A DNA stretch of 64,000 bases from Prevotellamassilia timonensis. GTDB lineage: Bacteria > Bacteroidota > Bacteroidia > Bacteroidales > Bacteroidaceae. The stretch spans positions 435,028 through 499,027 of the forward strand of contig NZ_LT629845.1 of NCBI RefSeq assembly GCF_900106785.1. The letters are read 5' to 3'. Shown one piece after another: positions 36,801-44,727 of this stretch. The position numbers were made by a program, and so were the translations under genes. How positions within the stretch are numbered: position 1 is the stretch's first letter; every line of letters begins with the position of its first letter. The notes beneath the pieces were generated by a model. That model saw only the letters and a list, made by a program, of their open reading frames with translations, was not told the DNA's origin and did no database searches.

Positions 36801-37282
36801 TGGCTGGCTCATTCCTCTTTATTCAGGGTGTAGGTGCTATCAACAATGTGTTGCCTATTTTTGGCGAGGCTGCAAATAATATTTATGTGCAGATTGCACT
36901 TATCATGTTGATGGGTCTGTTGGCTAAGAATGCCATCTTGATTGTAGAGTTTGCTCTTGAACGCCGAAAGATGGGTATGAGCATCTCTTGGGCTGCAGTG
37001 CTTGGTGCTGGTGCCCGTCTGCGTCCTATCTTGATGACGTCTTTGGCCATGATCATCGGTCTGTTGCCTTTGATGTTCTCATTTGGTGTAGGTGCTAATG
37101 CCAACCGCTCGCTTGGTACATCTGCCATTGGCGGTATGTTGATTGGTATGTTATTCCAGATCTTTATCGTTCCTTCGTTGTTCGTGATCTTTGAATATTT
37201 GCAGGAGAAGATCAAGCCTATCACATGGGAGGATATGGATAACAGTGAGGCAAGCTCAGATATTGAACAATACACTAAATAA
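33863..37282 (+). CDS. RND multidrug-type efflux pump, HAE1/AcrB family
   Basis: A 1,139-residue proton-driven inner-membrane pump. The start at 33863 (MTLDRFINRPV) matches how the family begins; 14 codons upstream are not family-like. The periplasmic porter domain begins at VSLPVVQYPDIAPP, the TM4 proton-relay residues are in IVVDDAIVVVE, and the C-terminal MGLLAKNAILIVEFA is also typical. It is about 90 residues longer than AcrB. The extra sequence after LLKPHKAHG (about residues 525-620) contains two added hydrophobic stretches (LILVVISILGLIFG and VILSIVAILAFIG) before TM7. Confidence 0.95.
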   Translation: MTLDRFINRPVLSTVISIVIVILGVLGLVSLPVVQYPDIAPPTVQVSTTYTGANAQTVLNSVIAPLEEQINGVENMDYMTSTATNTGAATIQITFKMGTDPDMAAVNVQNRVAKAQGLLPSEVTQVGVITQKRQSSMLMIFSVSDTEDRYDEAFVENYAKINIIPQIQRVKGVGDAMVMGADYSMRIWLNPEKMAEYHLMPTDISGVLAEQNIEAAPGNIGERENQTFQYTLRYKGRLSQVPEFEDIVIKANPDGTIIHLKDVARVELGRVSYGFSGKVNGHKSVTCMISQMAGSNATEIIQDCEKLLDDAQKGLPQGLKITVAQNVNDFLFASIHEVIKTLIEAFILVFIVVYIFLQDMRSTIIPSVAIPVALIGTFFALYAIGFSINLLTLSAMVLAIAIVVDDAIVVVEGVHAKLDQGYTSARKASIDAMRELGSAIVSITLVMMAVFIPVSFMSGTSGVFYRQFGLTMAIAIGFSALNALTLSPALCAILLKPHKAHGEEEESLKQRMGTAYKAAGRTMYQRYAESIGRILHPSITLILVVISILGLIFGGFNFDSHPVITVILSIVAILAFIGLTTKKFQNSFEASFDKILKSYKKKVLIFIQRPWLSLGFVAGSIALLVWMMNITPTAMVPSEDTGTIMGVVTMPPGTSQDRTEAYLNKVDSLVRSCPAVEISTIVSGYSFIGGQGPSYGSFIIKLKDWEERSMKESSTVIFANLYLRSRDVFKDAQVLFFQPPMISGYGVTNGFTFNLQDRTGGDLNKFYQVAQTFLADLQKRPEIESAQTTFNTNFPQYTIDIDAAKCKRAGLSPRDILTTLQGYYGGLYASNFNRFGKIYRVMIQGEQADRANLESLYKIKVRNGSEMAPITEFMTVTPTYGPDNINRFNMYTSMSVNGNPASGYTSGQAIKAIEEVAEKSLPTGYSFEFSGQTREEQQNSGSSTGIVFVLCFVFIYLLLAAQYESYMLPFAVLLSVPFGLAGSFLFIQGVGAINNVLPIFGEAANNIYVQIALIMLMGLLAKNAILIVEFALERRKMGMSISWAAVLGAGARLRPILMTSLAMIIGLLPLMFSFGVGANANRSLGTSAIGGMLIGMLFQIFIVPSLFVIFEYLQEKIKPITWEDMDNSEASSDIEQYTK

Positions 37283-37439
37283 TGCCAGTAAAGGTGCATT
37301 AGGTGATATGTAAAACTGGTAATAAGTAGAATGTTGTTGCACGGCATGAGGTTCATGCAATGATGTTTTACTTATTACTTCAACTTCTTTGGTTGTTCAT
37401 GGTTTTACTTGTTACTTAACGCTTCAATAAATTACATAT

Positions 37440-38834
37440 ATGAAAATCAATTTTCCTATCATAGGTTGTGCCATGCTGATGGCAAGTTGCTCGGGTATAT
37501 ACAAGAACTACGAGCGCCCTCAGACATTGGCACAAGGTATTGACAGCTTGTATCGCAACACAACAACTGATGTGGTTAAAGCTGACACCGCCAGCTATGG
37601 CAATACACCATGGCAGGAGGTGTTTACCGACCCGCAACTGCAGGCTCTTATCAACAAGGCTTTGGCAAACAATACTAATTTGCTTAATGCTGATTTGAGT
37701 ATTCAGCAAATCCAGGCTGGTTTGAAAATGCAGCGCCTGGCTTACTATCCGAGCATAGCCTTTCAACCACAGGGAACCATGTCAAGTTGGGACTTTAACA
37801 AGGCCAGCAAAACTTATGCTTTCCCGATAGCAGCAAGTTGGCAATTTGGTTCGATGGGTTCAATTCGTAACACGAAAAAACAGTACGAGATGAACCTCGA
37901 AATGACTAAAGCTGCAAAGCAAGCTACACGTACTGCTATTATAGCCAATGTGGCCAACCTTTACTACACGCTGCAAATGCTTGATGAACAGCTTAAGACT
38001 ACGCAGGAGACTATCGGCATTTGGGCAGAGAATGTGCGCGCAATGGAGGCCATGAAGGAGGGCGGTATGACTAATCAGGCTGCCGTGTCGCAGGCTAAGG
38101 CAAATTACTATAATTTGCAAAGTACTGTGCCTGCACTGCAAAACAGTATAACACAAACTGAAAATGCGCTTTGTACTTTGTTGTGCGAGGCTCCGCACAA
38201 TATCGGTCGTGGTGCTTTTAATGCAGATAATTTCCCAACACAATACTCTGTTGGAATGCCAGTTCAGCTGCTGGCCAACCGTCCAGACGTACATGCTGCT
38301 GAAATGAAGGTGGCATCGGCTTTCTATGGCGTAAACGTAGCCAAGTCGGCTTTCTATCCTTCGCTCAATATAACAGCGCAGGGAAGTTGGACGAACAATG
38401 CTGGCGCTATTGTCAATCCAGGCAAGATACTTGCCACTTTGCTCGGTTCGATTACTCAGCCGCTTTTTACCAATGGCAAACTCAAGGCAAACTTGAAGAT
38501 CTCGCAGTTGCAGTATGAGGCTGCACAAAATGATTTCAAATCGACCTTGTTGAGTGCCGGCCAAGAAGTGAGCAATGCTCTTGCACAATATCAGGCTGCT
38601 GCCCTGCAGGAGGAGGCTTGCAAACATCAGGTGGCTGAATTGACTACGGCGTTGGAGAACACTAAAATGCTTTTCCAACACAGCACAAGTACCACTTATC
38701 TTGAGACGCTTACAGCACAGCAGAGCCTCATTCAGGCTCAGTTGACGCTGATTTCGGACAAATTTGACAAGGTGCAGGCCGCCATCAACCTTTATCAGGC
38801 GCTTGGCGGAGGCCGTGAAACTGAAAATAACTAA
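37440..38834 (+). CDS. TolC/NodT-family outer-membrane efflux lipoprotein
   Basis: A 464-residue outer-membrane factor completing the tripartite pump. The lipoprotein signal ends LMASCSG (Cys17). Two outer-membrane efflux repeats follow: the first with QALINKALANNTNLLNADLSI, the second with LLANRPDVHAAEMKVASAFYGVNVAKSAFYPSLNITAQGS segments (split for length) and a closing coiled coil. It forms a trimeric barrel-plus-alpha tunnel. It is followed by a hairpin that ends the operon. A long minus-strand frame across it is only a shadow. Confidence 0.94.
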   Translation: MKINFPIIGCAMLMASCSGIYKNYERPQTLAQGIDSLYRNTTTDVVKADTASYGNTPWQEVFTDPQLQALINKALANNTNLLNADLSIQQIQAGLKMQRLAYYPSIAFQPQGTMSSWDFNKASKTYAFPIAASWQFGSMGSIRNTKKQYEMNLEMTKAAKQATRTAIIANVANLYYTLQMLDEQLKTTQETIGIWAENVRAMEAMKEGGMTNQAAVSQAKANYYNLQSTVPALQNSITQTENALCTLLCEAPHNIGRGAFNADNFPTQYSVGMPVQLLANRPDVHAAEMKVASAFYGVNVAKSAFYPSLNITAQGSWTNNAGAIVNPGKILATLLGSITQPLFTNGKLKANLKISQLQYEAAQNDFKSTLLSAGQEVSNALAQYQAAALQEEACKHQVAELTTALENTKMLFQHSTSTTYLETLTAQQSLIQAQLTLISDKFDKVQAAINLYQALGGGRETENN

Positions 38835-38892
38835 CCCAATATTGATAATACTAAAGGTAGAATATAATATGGTTGGTATTTATTAGATAAAT

Positions 38893-38947
38893 GAGGTTAC
38901 AAGGTTTCTTTTGTTACATGTGGTGACTAAGGAAACTTTGTAACCTC
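38893..38947 (+). terminator. Hairpin ending the RND operon
   Basis: A 16-bp stem with one G-T pair, GAGGTTACAAGGTTTC with GAAACTTTGTAACCTC, 59 bp after the last gene. T content downstream is modest. Confidence 0.6.
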
Positions 38948-39016
38948 GTAATCTTATGTTCCAACACACTAAGTGTATTCGTCCTTACAGTTTATCTTAA
39001 TTAAAAACTTTATTCC

Positions 39017-39802
39017 ATGATTAGTCCTTTAGCTTATGTTGACCCCGAGGCCAAACTTGGTCAAAACGTGGAGGTCGGCCCTTTTGCCTATATTGAGAAG
39101 GGTGTTGTGATCGGTGATAATTGTGTTATCAAGTCGCATGCCAGCATTCTTAAAGGTACAACAATGGGCAGTGGCAACATTGTTTATCAGAATGCTGTAA
39201 TTGGTGCGACTCCCCAAGACTTTCACTATGTGGAGGGAACTTCTACAAAGGTGGTTGTCGGAAACGACAATCGCATTCGTGAAAATGTGGTGATAGCTGG
39301 CAGCACGTATCCTGACAAGGCTACAATTATTGGTGATAGCAATTTTATTATGGACCGCGTGCACATTTGTCATGATGTACACATATTCAATAAGTGTGTT
39401 GTAGGCATTGGTGCTTGCATTGCCGGCGAGTGTGAAATTCACGACTGTTCAATACAAAGCACAGGTGTTGTTGTACAGCAGCATGTACGTGTAGGCCGCT
39501 ACTCCCTTATCCAAAGTGGTTGCCGTGTACAGAAGGATGTGCCTCCTTATGTGATATTGGGTGGTAATCCTGCCTCATACCACGGAGTTAATGCCGTTGT
39601 ATTGAAACATGTTAATAAGACAGATCGTATTATTCGCCATATTGCCAATACGTATCGCATTATATATACTGGTAACTTCAGTCTTGAAGATGCAGTGCTC
39701 AAGATTCCTGAGCAGATACCTATGAGTGAGGAAATTGAAGATATCCTCGAATTTGTGAGGGGTGCCAAACATGGCATAGTGCGTCATATGGAGGAGGATT
39801 AA
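39017..39802 (+). CDS. LpxA-like acyl-ACP:UDP-GlcNAc acyltransferase, divergent
   Basis: A 261-residue left-handed beta-helix protein with many hexapeptide repeats (VEVGPFAYI, VVIGDNCVI) and the LpxA helical C-terminus. LpxA adds the first hydroxyacyl chain in lipid A synthesis. The catalytic-type HxxHD is present (His116, His119 in VHICHD), and QKDVPPYVILGGNPA is typical. However, the E. coli His144 position appears to be Glu138 (IAGECE) and the His160 position appears to be Gln154 (VVQQHV). It may be a second, specialised copy rather than the housekeeping enzyme. It has its own terminator and no other lpx gene nearby. Confidence 0.82.
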   Translation: MISPLAYVDPEAKLGQNVEVGPFAYIEKGVVIGDNCVIKSHASILKGTTMGSGNIVYQNAVIGATPQDFHYVEGTSTKVVVGNDNRIRENVVIAGSTYPDKATIIGDSNFIMDRVHICHDVHIFNKCVVGIGACIAGECEIHDCSIQSTGVVVQQHVRVGRYSLIQSGCRVQKDVPPYVILGGNPASYHGVNAVVLKHVNKTDRIIRHIANTYRIIYTGNFSLEDAVLKIPEQIPMSEEIEDILEFVRGAKHGIVRHMEED

Positions 39803-39836
39803 GTCTTGGCGGACTTAATGTCTATGTCTTAAAGCA

Positions 39837-39875
39837 GAAGCGCATTTCATGATTGATGGTCATGAAATGCGCTTC
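39837..39875 (+). terminator. Terminator of the LpxA-like gene
   Basis: A perfect 16-bp stem, GAAGCGCATTTCATGA with TCATGAAATGCGCTTC, then TTGCTTTA, 35 bp after the stop. Confidence 0.8.
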
Positions 39876-39910
39876 TTGCTTTATGTGATGACATCCCAAA
39901 GGCTACCAGC

Positions 39911-40069
39911 AAACGCTACCTCTAATGGGGGCGACGCGTCCCGCGTTAAAAGCAAAGGCTTTCACAGACAGGCGTGTAATTAGTGCTGCCTGTGAGCCTT
40001 TATTGGGTGTATGAACCTTTGCTTTTATGCCCGACGCGGGACGCGTCGCCCCCATTAGAGGTAGCGTTT
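39911..40069. repeat. Second nested palindromic element, 36-bp perfect arms
   Basis: The arms 39911-39946 and 40034-40069 are exact inverted copies (36 of 36), containing the palindrome GGCGACGCGTC-type core and CTACCTCTAATGGGGG. Further in, AGCAAAGG (39951) pairs with CCTTTGCT (40016), then CAGACAGGC with GCCTGTGAG. The sequence differs from the element at 30336-30606. It is probably non-coding and repetitive; spacing and extreme GC content fit a REP/MITE-type unit. Confidence 0.8.
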
Positions 40070-40080
40070 GTGGCTTTTAC

Positions 40081-40640
40081 CACACTACAACAACTTACAC
40101 ACCGAGTATCTTACATCTTACACAAACACGCTGCAACTCATTGACTATCAATGCTTTACTTAGTGTAAGATACTACAAATTCTACCTACACACTACCTAC
40201 ACACCCTACACACCCTACATACTGCCACACGGCACAAACACGAGAGGACGATATCACGGCATTGGGGAGTAGAAACGTCTGTTGCTCCGACAGATTGTTC
40301 TACGTCCCTGTGGCGTAAACCCCGCCGCATACGTCCAAACTGACTGCGCGACAGCGGGGGGGTGCGTGTAAGATGTATGCAGGGTAGTGTATGATACTTT
40401 GAATACATCTTACACTCTTGAAACCTCTGTATATCAACTTGTTACGTATAAAAAGTGTAAGATGGCAGTAAAAGCACACACTCTCTTTTACAAGTAGGCA
40501 AACGGGGAGGGGGCAAATATATGTGTACAAAATCTACACTTTTTTTATAAAGGGTTTAAGACGGAAAAAGTTGCGTTTCGGCGTTTTGCCGGACACCAAT
40601 AATTTCCATATTATTTTGTGTTTTAGCGGACAGTAATAAT
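40081..40640. repeat. Gap with five copies of GTGTAAGAT in both orientations
   Basis: No gene is supported. GTGTAAGAT or its complement occurs at 40115-40123 (minus), 40163-40171 (plus), 40366-40374 (plus), 40407-40415 (minus) and 40455-40463 (plus). Between them are CTACACACCCTACACA runs (about 40186-40220) and a GC-rich block with a G7 run (about 40355-40361). It could be a regulator-binding array or the remains of a repeat element. Confidence 0.55.
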
Positions 40641-40666
40641 TGTTGGCTTATATGGTGACATGAGAA

Positions 40667-40707
40667 AACTCCCGATAGCATGGCATTTGCACATGCTATC
40701 GGGAGTT
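40667..40707 (-). terminator. Terminator of the PCMD-domain gene
   Basis: A perfect 16-bp stem, AACTCCCGATAGCATG with CATGCTATCGGGAGTT, followed on the minus strand by TTTTCT, 30 bp after the stop. Confidence 0.85.
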
Positions 40708-40736
40708 ACCCTTATTGGTGTGGTTATGTTTCGCTT

Positions 40737-41696
40737 TTAGTATGCTAAACGAACGTTGTCAACCCACAAGGTGTTGCCTACTGTACCAACGTATGCGCCA
40801 CCATGGCTTGAATCAAACTGAAGTACAATGTGCGTAGGAACTTCGTTAGCAGCAGCCCAACCTACCTCGCGTACGGGCACCATTCTCCCCTTTGAGTTAC
40901 GTGCATACTTGGTAAGTGCGCCAGAGGTGAGACCCCATGCTGAATTATAAAACTTTTGTCTGCGGATATCACCATAATGTATGGCGAATGATTGGTTGTT
41001 GCGCCAATTGGTTGATGAACTGAAACGGTGCACCATGGTGCCTACACGCTTGGCATAAATGTTGCCCCTGGCGTCTTCCCAACGTTTTTGCAGGTAGAGT
41101 ATACAATCGGCCATGTCCTGCCCGGCAACAGTAGCACCCCTTGTGATGCCATTCTGGCGTATGCGATTACCTTTGACAATATGGGTTTTATAATCGAAAA
41201 CAATTGCTTTCGGACGTTTGGTAAAGCGGAGGCCGGCATTGAGCTTGGCCATCGGATTTTTGGTGTCGGTGATTGGTTGTAATGTGCTGCCAAGGAATAT
41301 GGAGCCGGCCGCAAGCACCTTGATATTGATGATGCCAAGCACTTTTGCTTCGACAATGTGAGTGTAAAGCTTCGCGCAATGTCCGTGTCCGGGGTGCGTG
41401 TCACGATACACACTGACGTTGGTCTTGGTAACGCCACTGACTTTTGCCCATACATTAGATGATCCCCATGGCCTACCTATGTGCATGAGTGTAACAGTGT
41501 TTCCACCAATTATACCACTCTCTTTGATAGATTGAGAAGACCACGATTCAAAGTTGCCTTTGGGGATGAATTGCATGCTGCCAGTTTCACTATCGGTTTG
41601 GTCTGCTTGCAGGTAATCCGGTGAATAGGGGATGGCCATTGCTGCAGAACTCGTCATGGCAAGCATAAGAGCTAATGTGATGCTTTTGAAATTCAT
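40737..41696 (-). CDS. PCMD-domain (putative carbohydrate metabolism) secreted protein
   Basis: A 319-residue protein: a signal peptide (about 1-21, ending SSAAMA), then a jelly-roll-like PCMD domain recognised from GNFESW near the start, HCAKLYTHIVEAKVLGIINIKVLAAGSIFLG-type sequence (about residues 105-135), GLRFTKRPKAIVFDYK, and a C-terminal WVDNVRLAY. PCMD proteins are common in Bacteroidales near polysaccharide loci and are thought to bind glycans or belong to cell-surface structures; function is not established. It is probably exported and is 45 bp downstream of a barrel-protein gene, so possibly an operon. Confidence 0.82.
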   Translation of the reverse strand: MNFKSITLALMLAMTSSAAMAIPYSPDYLQADQTDSETGSMQFIPKGNFESWSSQSIKESGIIGGNTVTLMHIGRPWGSSNVWAKVSGVTKTNVSVYRDTHPGHGHCAKLYTHIVEAKVLGIINIKVLAAGSIFLGSTLQPITDTKNPMAKLNAGLRFTKRPKAIVFDYKTHIVKGNRIRQNGITRGATVAGQDMADCILYLQKRWEDARGNIYAKRVGTMVHRFSSSTNWRNNQSFAIHYGDIRRQKFYNSAWGLTSGALTKYARNSKGRMVPVREVGWAAANEVPTHIVLQFDSSHGGAYVGTVGNTLWVDNVRLAY

Positions 41697-41741
41697 AGTG
41701 AATGTTATATATGTTGTTTTGTACGATGCAAAGGGTATTCT

Positions 41742-43001
41742 TTAGAATGCTTCGTTGATGTTGAATATAAAACCGCCACCCTTGCGCGTAAATCCGTAGT
41801 CTATGCGAATATTGATGCGCTTTTTGAATTCCCAACGATATCCTACACCAGCATTTGGTAGTGTGTGACGCCACGCTATGTGGTCGAAGTCGGGGAATGC
41901 ATTGGCAAGTGCTACCCATGCTACAACGCCATTGCGACCTTTGATGTGTTGCCGCAGTTCAAGCTGGCCTTCGATAATGTTCTTGTCACGATAGCGCCCT
42001 TCATAATAGCCGCGCATACGGTCGTTTGAACCAACTTCGGCTAAGAGGGCCCATGGTGTGTTACCGTAATTGAAGAGCCCGTGCAACTCCCCGGCAATAA
42101 TGGCCCCTTTCCACAAACGGCCATAGGTGGCAAATGTGGCTTCGGTGCTTGAAAAGTTGTATTGTCCGTTGCCAAAGCAGCGTGGCGTGAAGGTTTGGTC
42201 TATTTGTAAAAACACACCTCGTGACGCATTAAGCATGAAGTCACGTGAGTCGTAGGTAAATGACAGTCCTGCGGTATAAGCACGTATCGTTTTGTCTTGT
42301 CCTTGCCACAGGTGCTGGTATTCGCTCTTTACGCCTTTGGCTTGTATCACGCGATAGCTTACCAATGGTCCAATATAGGTGTTGGGTGCCAATTTGCACA
42401 TAAATCGTGCCATGGCGTTTATGCGGTTGCGGCGATAGTCAGTTTCGTTATTGTCATCGTCGTTTTCGGCATATCCTATGCCCCAATAACTTGTGCTAAA
42501 AGTTGAAAGGTTGAGTTTGTAGTCGAGTTGGAAGCGTTGGTGTGGAAATATGTGGTTACCGCGTAAGCCCACCATGAAGAACCCCTTGGTAGTCATGTTA
42601 CTATATATAGAGGCATTTGACCTGGGTAACGTTGCATCATTATGGTCGGCAGAGTAGGTTGCTGTACCAAGAAATCCCAATCCGAGGCCTGTTGTGCCAG
42701 AATAGTTGGGACCAGGCACAAAGCCAAAGTCAACCTTTTTGTTGCTCTTGGGCTTGTTCGAGTCGCGGAAGTACCCTATGACTTTCTTTATCAACCCTTT
42801 ATTGTGTGCAGGCTGTATGCTGTCAACCTGGTAGGTACCAATGCTGTCTGCTTGGTAGGTACCAATACTGTCTGCTTGGTAGGTACCAACACTGTCTGCA
42901 ACGTTAGTTGCTTTTGTCTGCGTGACTGGTGAAATCGCATAAAGGTGCTGTGTATTTGCACAACACATTTGTATGATTGACAACGTGATTGCTCGTCGCA
43001 T
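41742..43001 (-). CDS. BamA/TamA-type outer-membrane beta-barrel protein
   Basis: A 419-residue protein with a signal peptide ending near QHLYAIS, a low-complexity linker of three repeats, and a C-terminal Omp85-like barrel ending in Phe (NINEAF). Barrel features are GFVPGPNYSGTTGLGLGF, AYTAGLSFTYDSRD and GYRWEFKKRINIRIDYGF. No POTRA domains are visible, so it is a short Omp85-like porin or surface antigen rather than BamA itself. I prefer the start at 43001: a TAnnTTTG box at 43043-43050 would put transcription start almost on the upstream ATG at 43034. Confidence 0.82.
   Translation of the reverse strand: MRRAITLSIIQMCCANTQHLYAISPVTQTKATNVADSVGTYQADSIGTYQADSIGTYQVDSIQPAHNKGLIKKVIGYFRDSNKPKSNKKVDFGFVPGPNYSGTTGLGLGFLGTATYSADHNDATLPRSNASIYSNMTTKGFFMVGLRGNHIFPHQRFQLDYKLNLSTFSTSYWGIGYAENDDDNNETDYRRNRINAMARFMCKLAPNTYIGPLVSYRVIQAKGVKSEYQHLWQGQDKTIRAYTAGLSFTYDSRDFMLNASRGVFLQIDQTFTPRCFGNGQYNFSSTEATFATYGRLWKGAIIAGELHGLFNYGNTPWALLAEVGSNDRMRGYYEGRYRDKNIIEGQLELRQHIKGRNGVVAWVALANAFPDFDHIAWRHTLPNAGVGYRWEFKKRINIRIDYGFTRKGGGFIFNINEAF
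42828..42899 (-). repeat. Three tandem 24-bp repeats in the barrel-protein gene
   Basis: Units 42828-42851, 42852-42875 and 42876-42899 differ at only a few bases and encode ADSVGTYQ/ADSIGTYQ units. The 24-bp unit keeps the frame, so copy number could vary without loss of expression. Confidence 0.85.
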
Positions 43002-43042
43002 TGTTTTGTGGTTGATAGGTAGCCTACTTTTCATATCGGGCG

Positions 43043-43050
43043 CAAAATTA
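43043..43050 (-). promoter_or_regulatory. Probable -7 box of the barrel-protein gene
   Basis: The minus strand reads TAATTTTG (TAnnTTTG), 42 bp from the preferred start at 43001. No -33 TTTG at standard spacing. Confidence 0.5.
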
Positions 43051-43189
43051 CGGGTTTTATGGCTAAAATGCGATTTTTTTCGGTACTTATTGGCCTAATA
43101 CCATAAATTCTATGTATTTGGTTTGCTTGTTGTCAAGTGTGTGGGACATTTTAGGGGTACAAAGAGTGCGATTGGGATTGAAAATAATA

Positions 43190-43234
43190 AAGTTAGGCAT
43201 TGCTACTCGTGATGTGGGTAGCAATGCCTAACTT
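43190..43234 (-). terminator. Terminator of the glycosyltransferase operon
   Basis: A perfect 17-bp stem, AAGTTAGGCATTGCTAC with GTAGCAATGCCTAACTT, then a T-rich run on the minus strand (TTATTATTTT), 58 bp after the stop. Confidence 0.85.
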
Positions 43235-43291
43235 GTAATTGTTTCTAACGACTATTATTAAGTACTTGTCTAATTTATAGCTTACCACTGC

Positions 43292-44101
43292 TTATTTAGT
43301 GGTTCGTTTCATATAGCGAATGCCTTCTGCCAAATGGCGCATAAGGGGCAGGAAATGACAATAGCCATTTTTGGCACTTTGAAGCGCAAAGCAAAATGAA
43401 GTCCACCATGCTTGATTGCCATGTTTGTAATAAGCTATGGCTCCACGGCTTCGTTGTACACCGGCATCGATGTATATGAGCGACTTCTTGAGCATGGTGC
43501 TGGTTTCTATGATTTTGTTAGGAAAGTAATGCAGTTTGAGGCCAGCGCGTAGCGCATCTTCAAGCCATACTTCTTCCTCGCCACATGTGAGGAATTTTGT
43601 GCCAAGTCCAAATCGCTCGTCAAAACGTATGAAGCCTTGCACACTCTGACGTTTGCATGCCATCTCGAGTGCAGAAATGGTGTATAGTGCAGGCATCGCC
43701 AATACGTCAAAGTCCTTGTCTGGATAGTTTTTCAGAGGTTTGTCTGTGTAAGTTGATGCTTTGAAAAATAGTACGTCGTATTGTGGGTTTTCTTCAAACC
43801 TGCGCATGACGAGACTTGGAGTCTCAGGCAGAATGTGTGCATCATCATCGGCATACATGATAATGTCTGCGGTAGCCTTGTCGAGTGCAAGGTTTCGGTT
43901 GGCAGAGAGTCCTTGCCCCTTGTATGTGTAAACCGATACATCTGGACGTGCGCCAAGTGCTTGAGGTATGAGGTCAAGATAGCGCTCGTCTGTGTACTGA
44001 TACGATACAATGTAATGCACATTGGGTTGTGGTGGCAGCAGTACATCTTGTATGCGAACCACCCCCTTGTTGAGTGAACAAATAAGTATGTCGAGTGTCA
44101 T
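43292..44101 (-). CDS. Glycosyltransferase family 2 (GT-A)
   Basis: A 269-residue GT-A enzyme. The first beta strand LDILICSLN follows the chosen start at 44101; the metal/nucleotide motif is YADDDAHI (about residue 85), with GLSANRNLALDKA before it and GEEEVWLEDALRAG (ED motif) later. It probably transfers a sugar in a surface polysaccharide or O-antigen pathway; donor and acceptor are not known. A longer frame from 44176 would overlap the upstream cyclo-ligase stop in ATGA, so translation coupling with that start cannot be excluded. Confidence 0.85.
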   Translation of the reverse strand: MTLDILICSLNKGVVRIQDVLLPPQPNVHYIVSYQYTDERYLDLIPQALGARPDVSVYTYKGQGLSANRNLALDKATADIIMYADDDAHILPETPSLVMRRFEENPQYDVLFFKASTYTDKPLKNYPDKDFDVLAMPALYTISALEMACKRQSVQGFIRFDERFGLGTKFLTCGEEEVWLEDALRAGLKLHYFPNKIIETSTMLKKSLIYIDAGVQRSRGAIAYYKHGNQAWWTSFCFALQSAKNGYCHFLPLMRHLAEGIRYMKRTTK

Positions 44102-44172
44102 AGAAGGGTGTTTTAGAATGAAGATGTTCGAAAAAATGACTGAAAGCGTGTCCTTGTACCTAAGACTTATTG

Positions 44173-44727
44173 TCATTCAGACAGAGATACTACTTCGTCC
44201 ATAGGAATGTCGTATGCTGTGACAGGTATGCTATCCACAAGTTGGTGAGGAAAACATACACCAATTTTGTAGGCGTGTGTTTGTCGCATCTGTTGCATCT
44301 GTTGCAAAAAGCGGTCGTAGTAGCCCTTACCGCGGCCGAGCCGATTATGTTTTACATCGAATGCTACGCCAGGTATAATAATGAGATCAATGTCGTTGTA
44401 TGCAGTAAATGCAGGACCTTCTGGCTCCATTATGCCGTATGCGCCGGCTTCCATGTCGCTTGTTCTATGGTATGTTCTTAGCACCATAGAGTTGCCCTTG
44501 ACAACAGGTAGTAGCAGATGCTTTTCCGTGCAGTATTGTTGTAGAAGCGTGTGGGTGCACACTTCATCAGGCAGTGAGTGATATAGCATGATAACTTTTG
44601 CAGCTCTGAAGCGTGGGTGCTCAGTGAGCTGTTTCATGATATCTTCCGATATGCGTAGTCTATCTTCTGGCGGTAAAGCAAGTGTCAAGCTTTTTATATG
44701 TTGACGAAGTGTCTTCTTTTCGGACAT
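44173..44727 (-). CDS. 5-formyltetrahydrofolate cyclo-ligase
   Basis: A 184-residue MTHFS family enzyme that makes 5,10-methenyl-THF from 5-formyl-THF and ATP. The N-terminal basic helix is followed by MLYHSLPDEVCTH (substrate site), GIMEPEG, IIIPGVAFDVKHNRLGRGKGYYDR (the diagnostic motif, about 115-138) and IGVCFPHQLV. It overlaps the end of the S41 protease gene by 34 bp, an unusually long overlap caused by the extended protease tail. Related folate gene pabB lies far away at 10494. Confidence 0.93.
   Translation of the reverse strand: MSEKKTLRQHIKSLTLALPPEDRLRISEDIMKQLTEHPRFRAAKVIMLYHSLPDEVCTHTLLQQYCTEKHLLLPVVKGNSMVLRTYHRTSDMEAGAYGIMEPEGPAFTAYNDIDLIIIPGVAFDVKHNRLGRGKGYYDRFLQQMQQMRQTHAYKIGVCFPHQLVDSIPVTAYDIPMDEVVSLSE

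Noticed and set aside
37860-38681. Minus-strand 273-codon frame opposite the outer-membrane factor gene
   Set aside because: A long chance frame on the complement of a strong efflux gene, rich in Ser/Leu/His without motifs.
40081-40470. Possible CRISPR array
   Set aside because: Motif copies are 9 bp, in both orientations and irregularly spaced; no cas genes in the window.
40027-40530. Short frames in the gap with GTGTAAGAT repeats
   Set aside because: Built of repeat and skewed sequence (Thr/Tyr/Pro runs); no start context or family.
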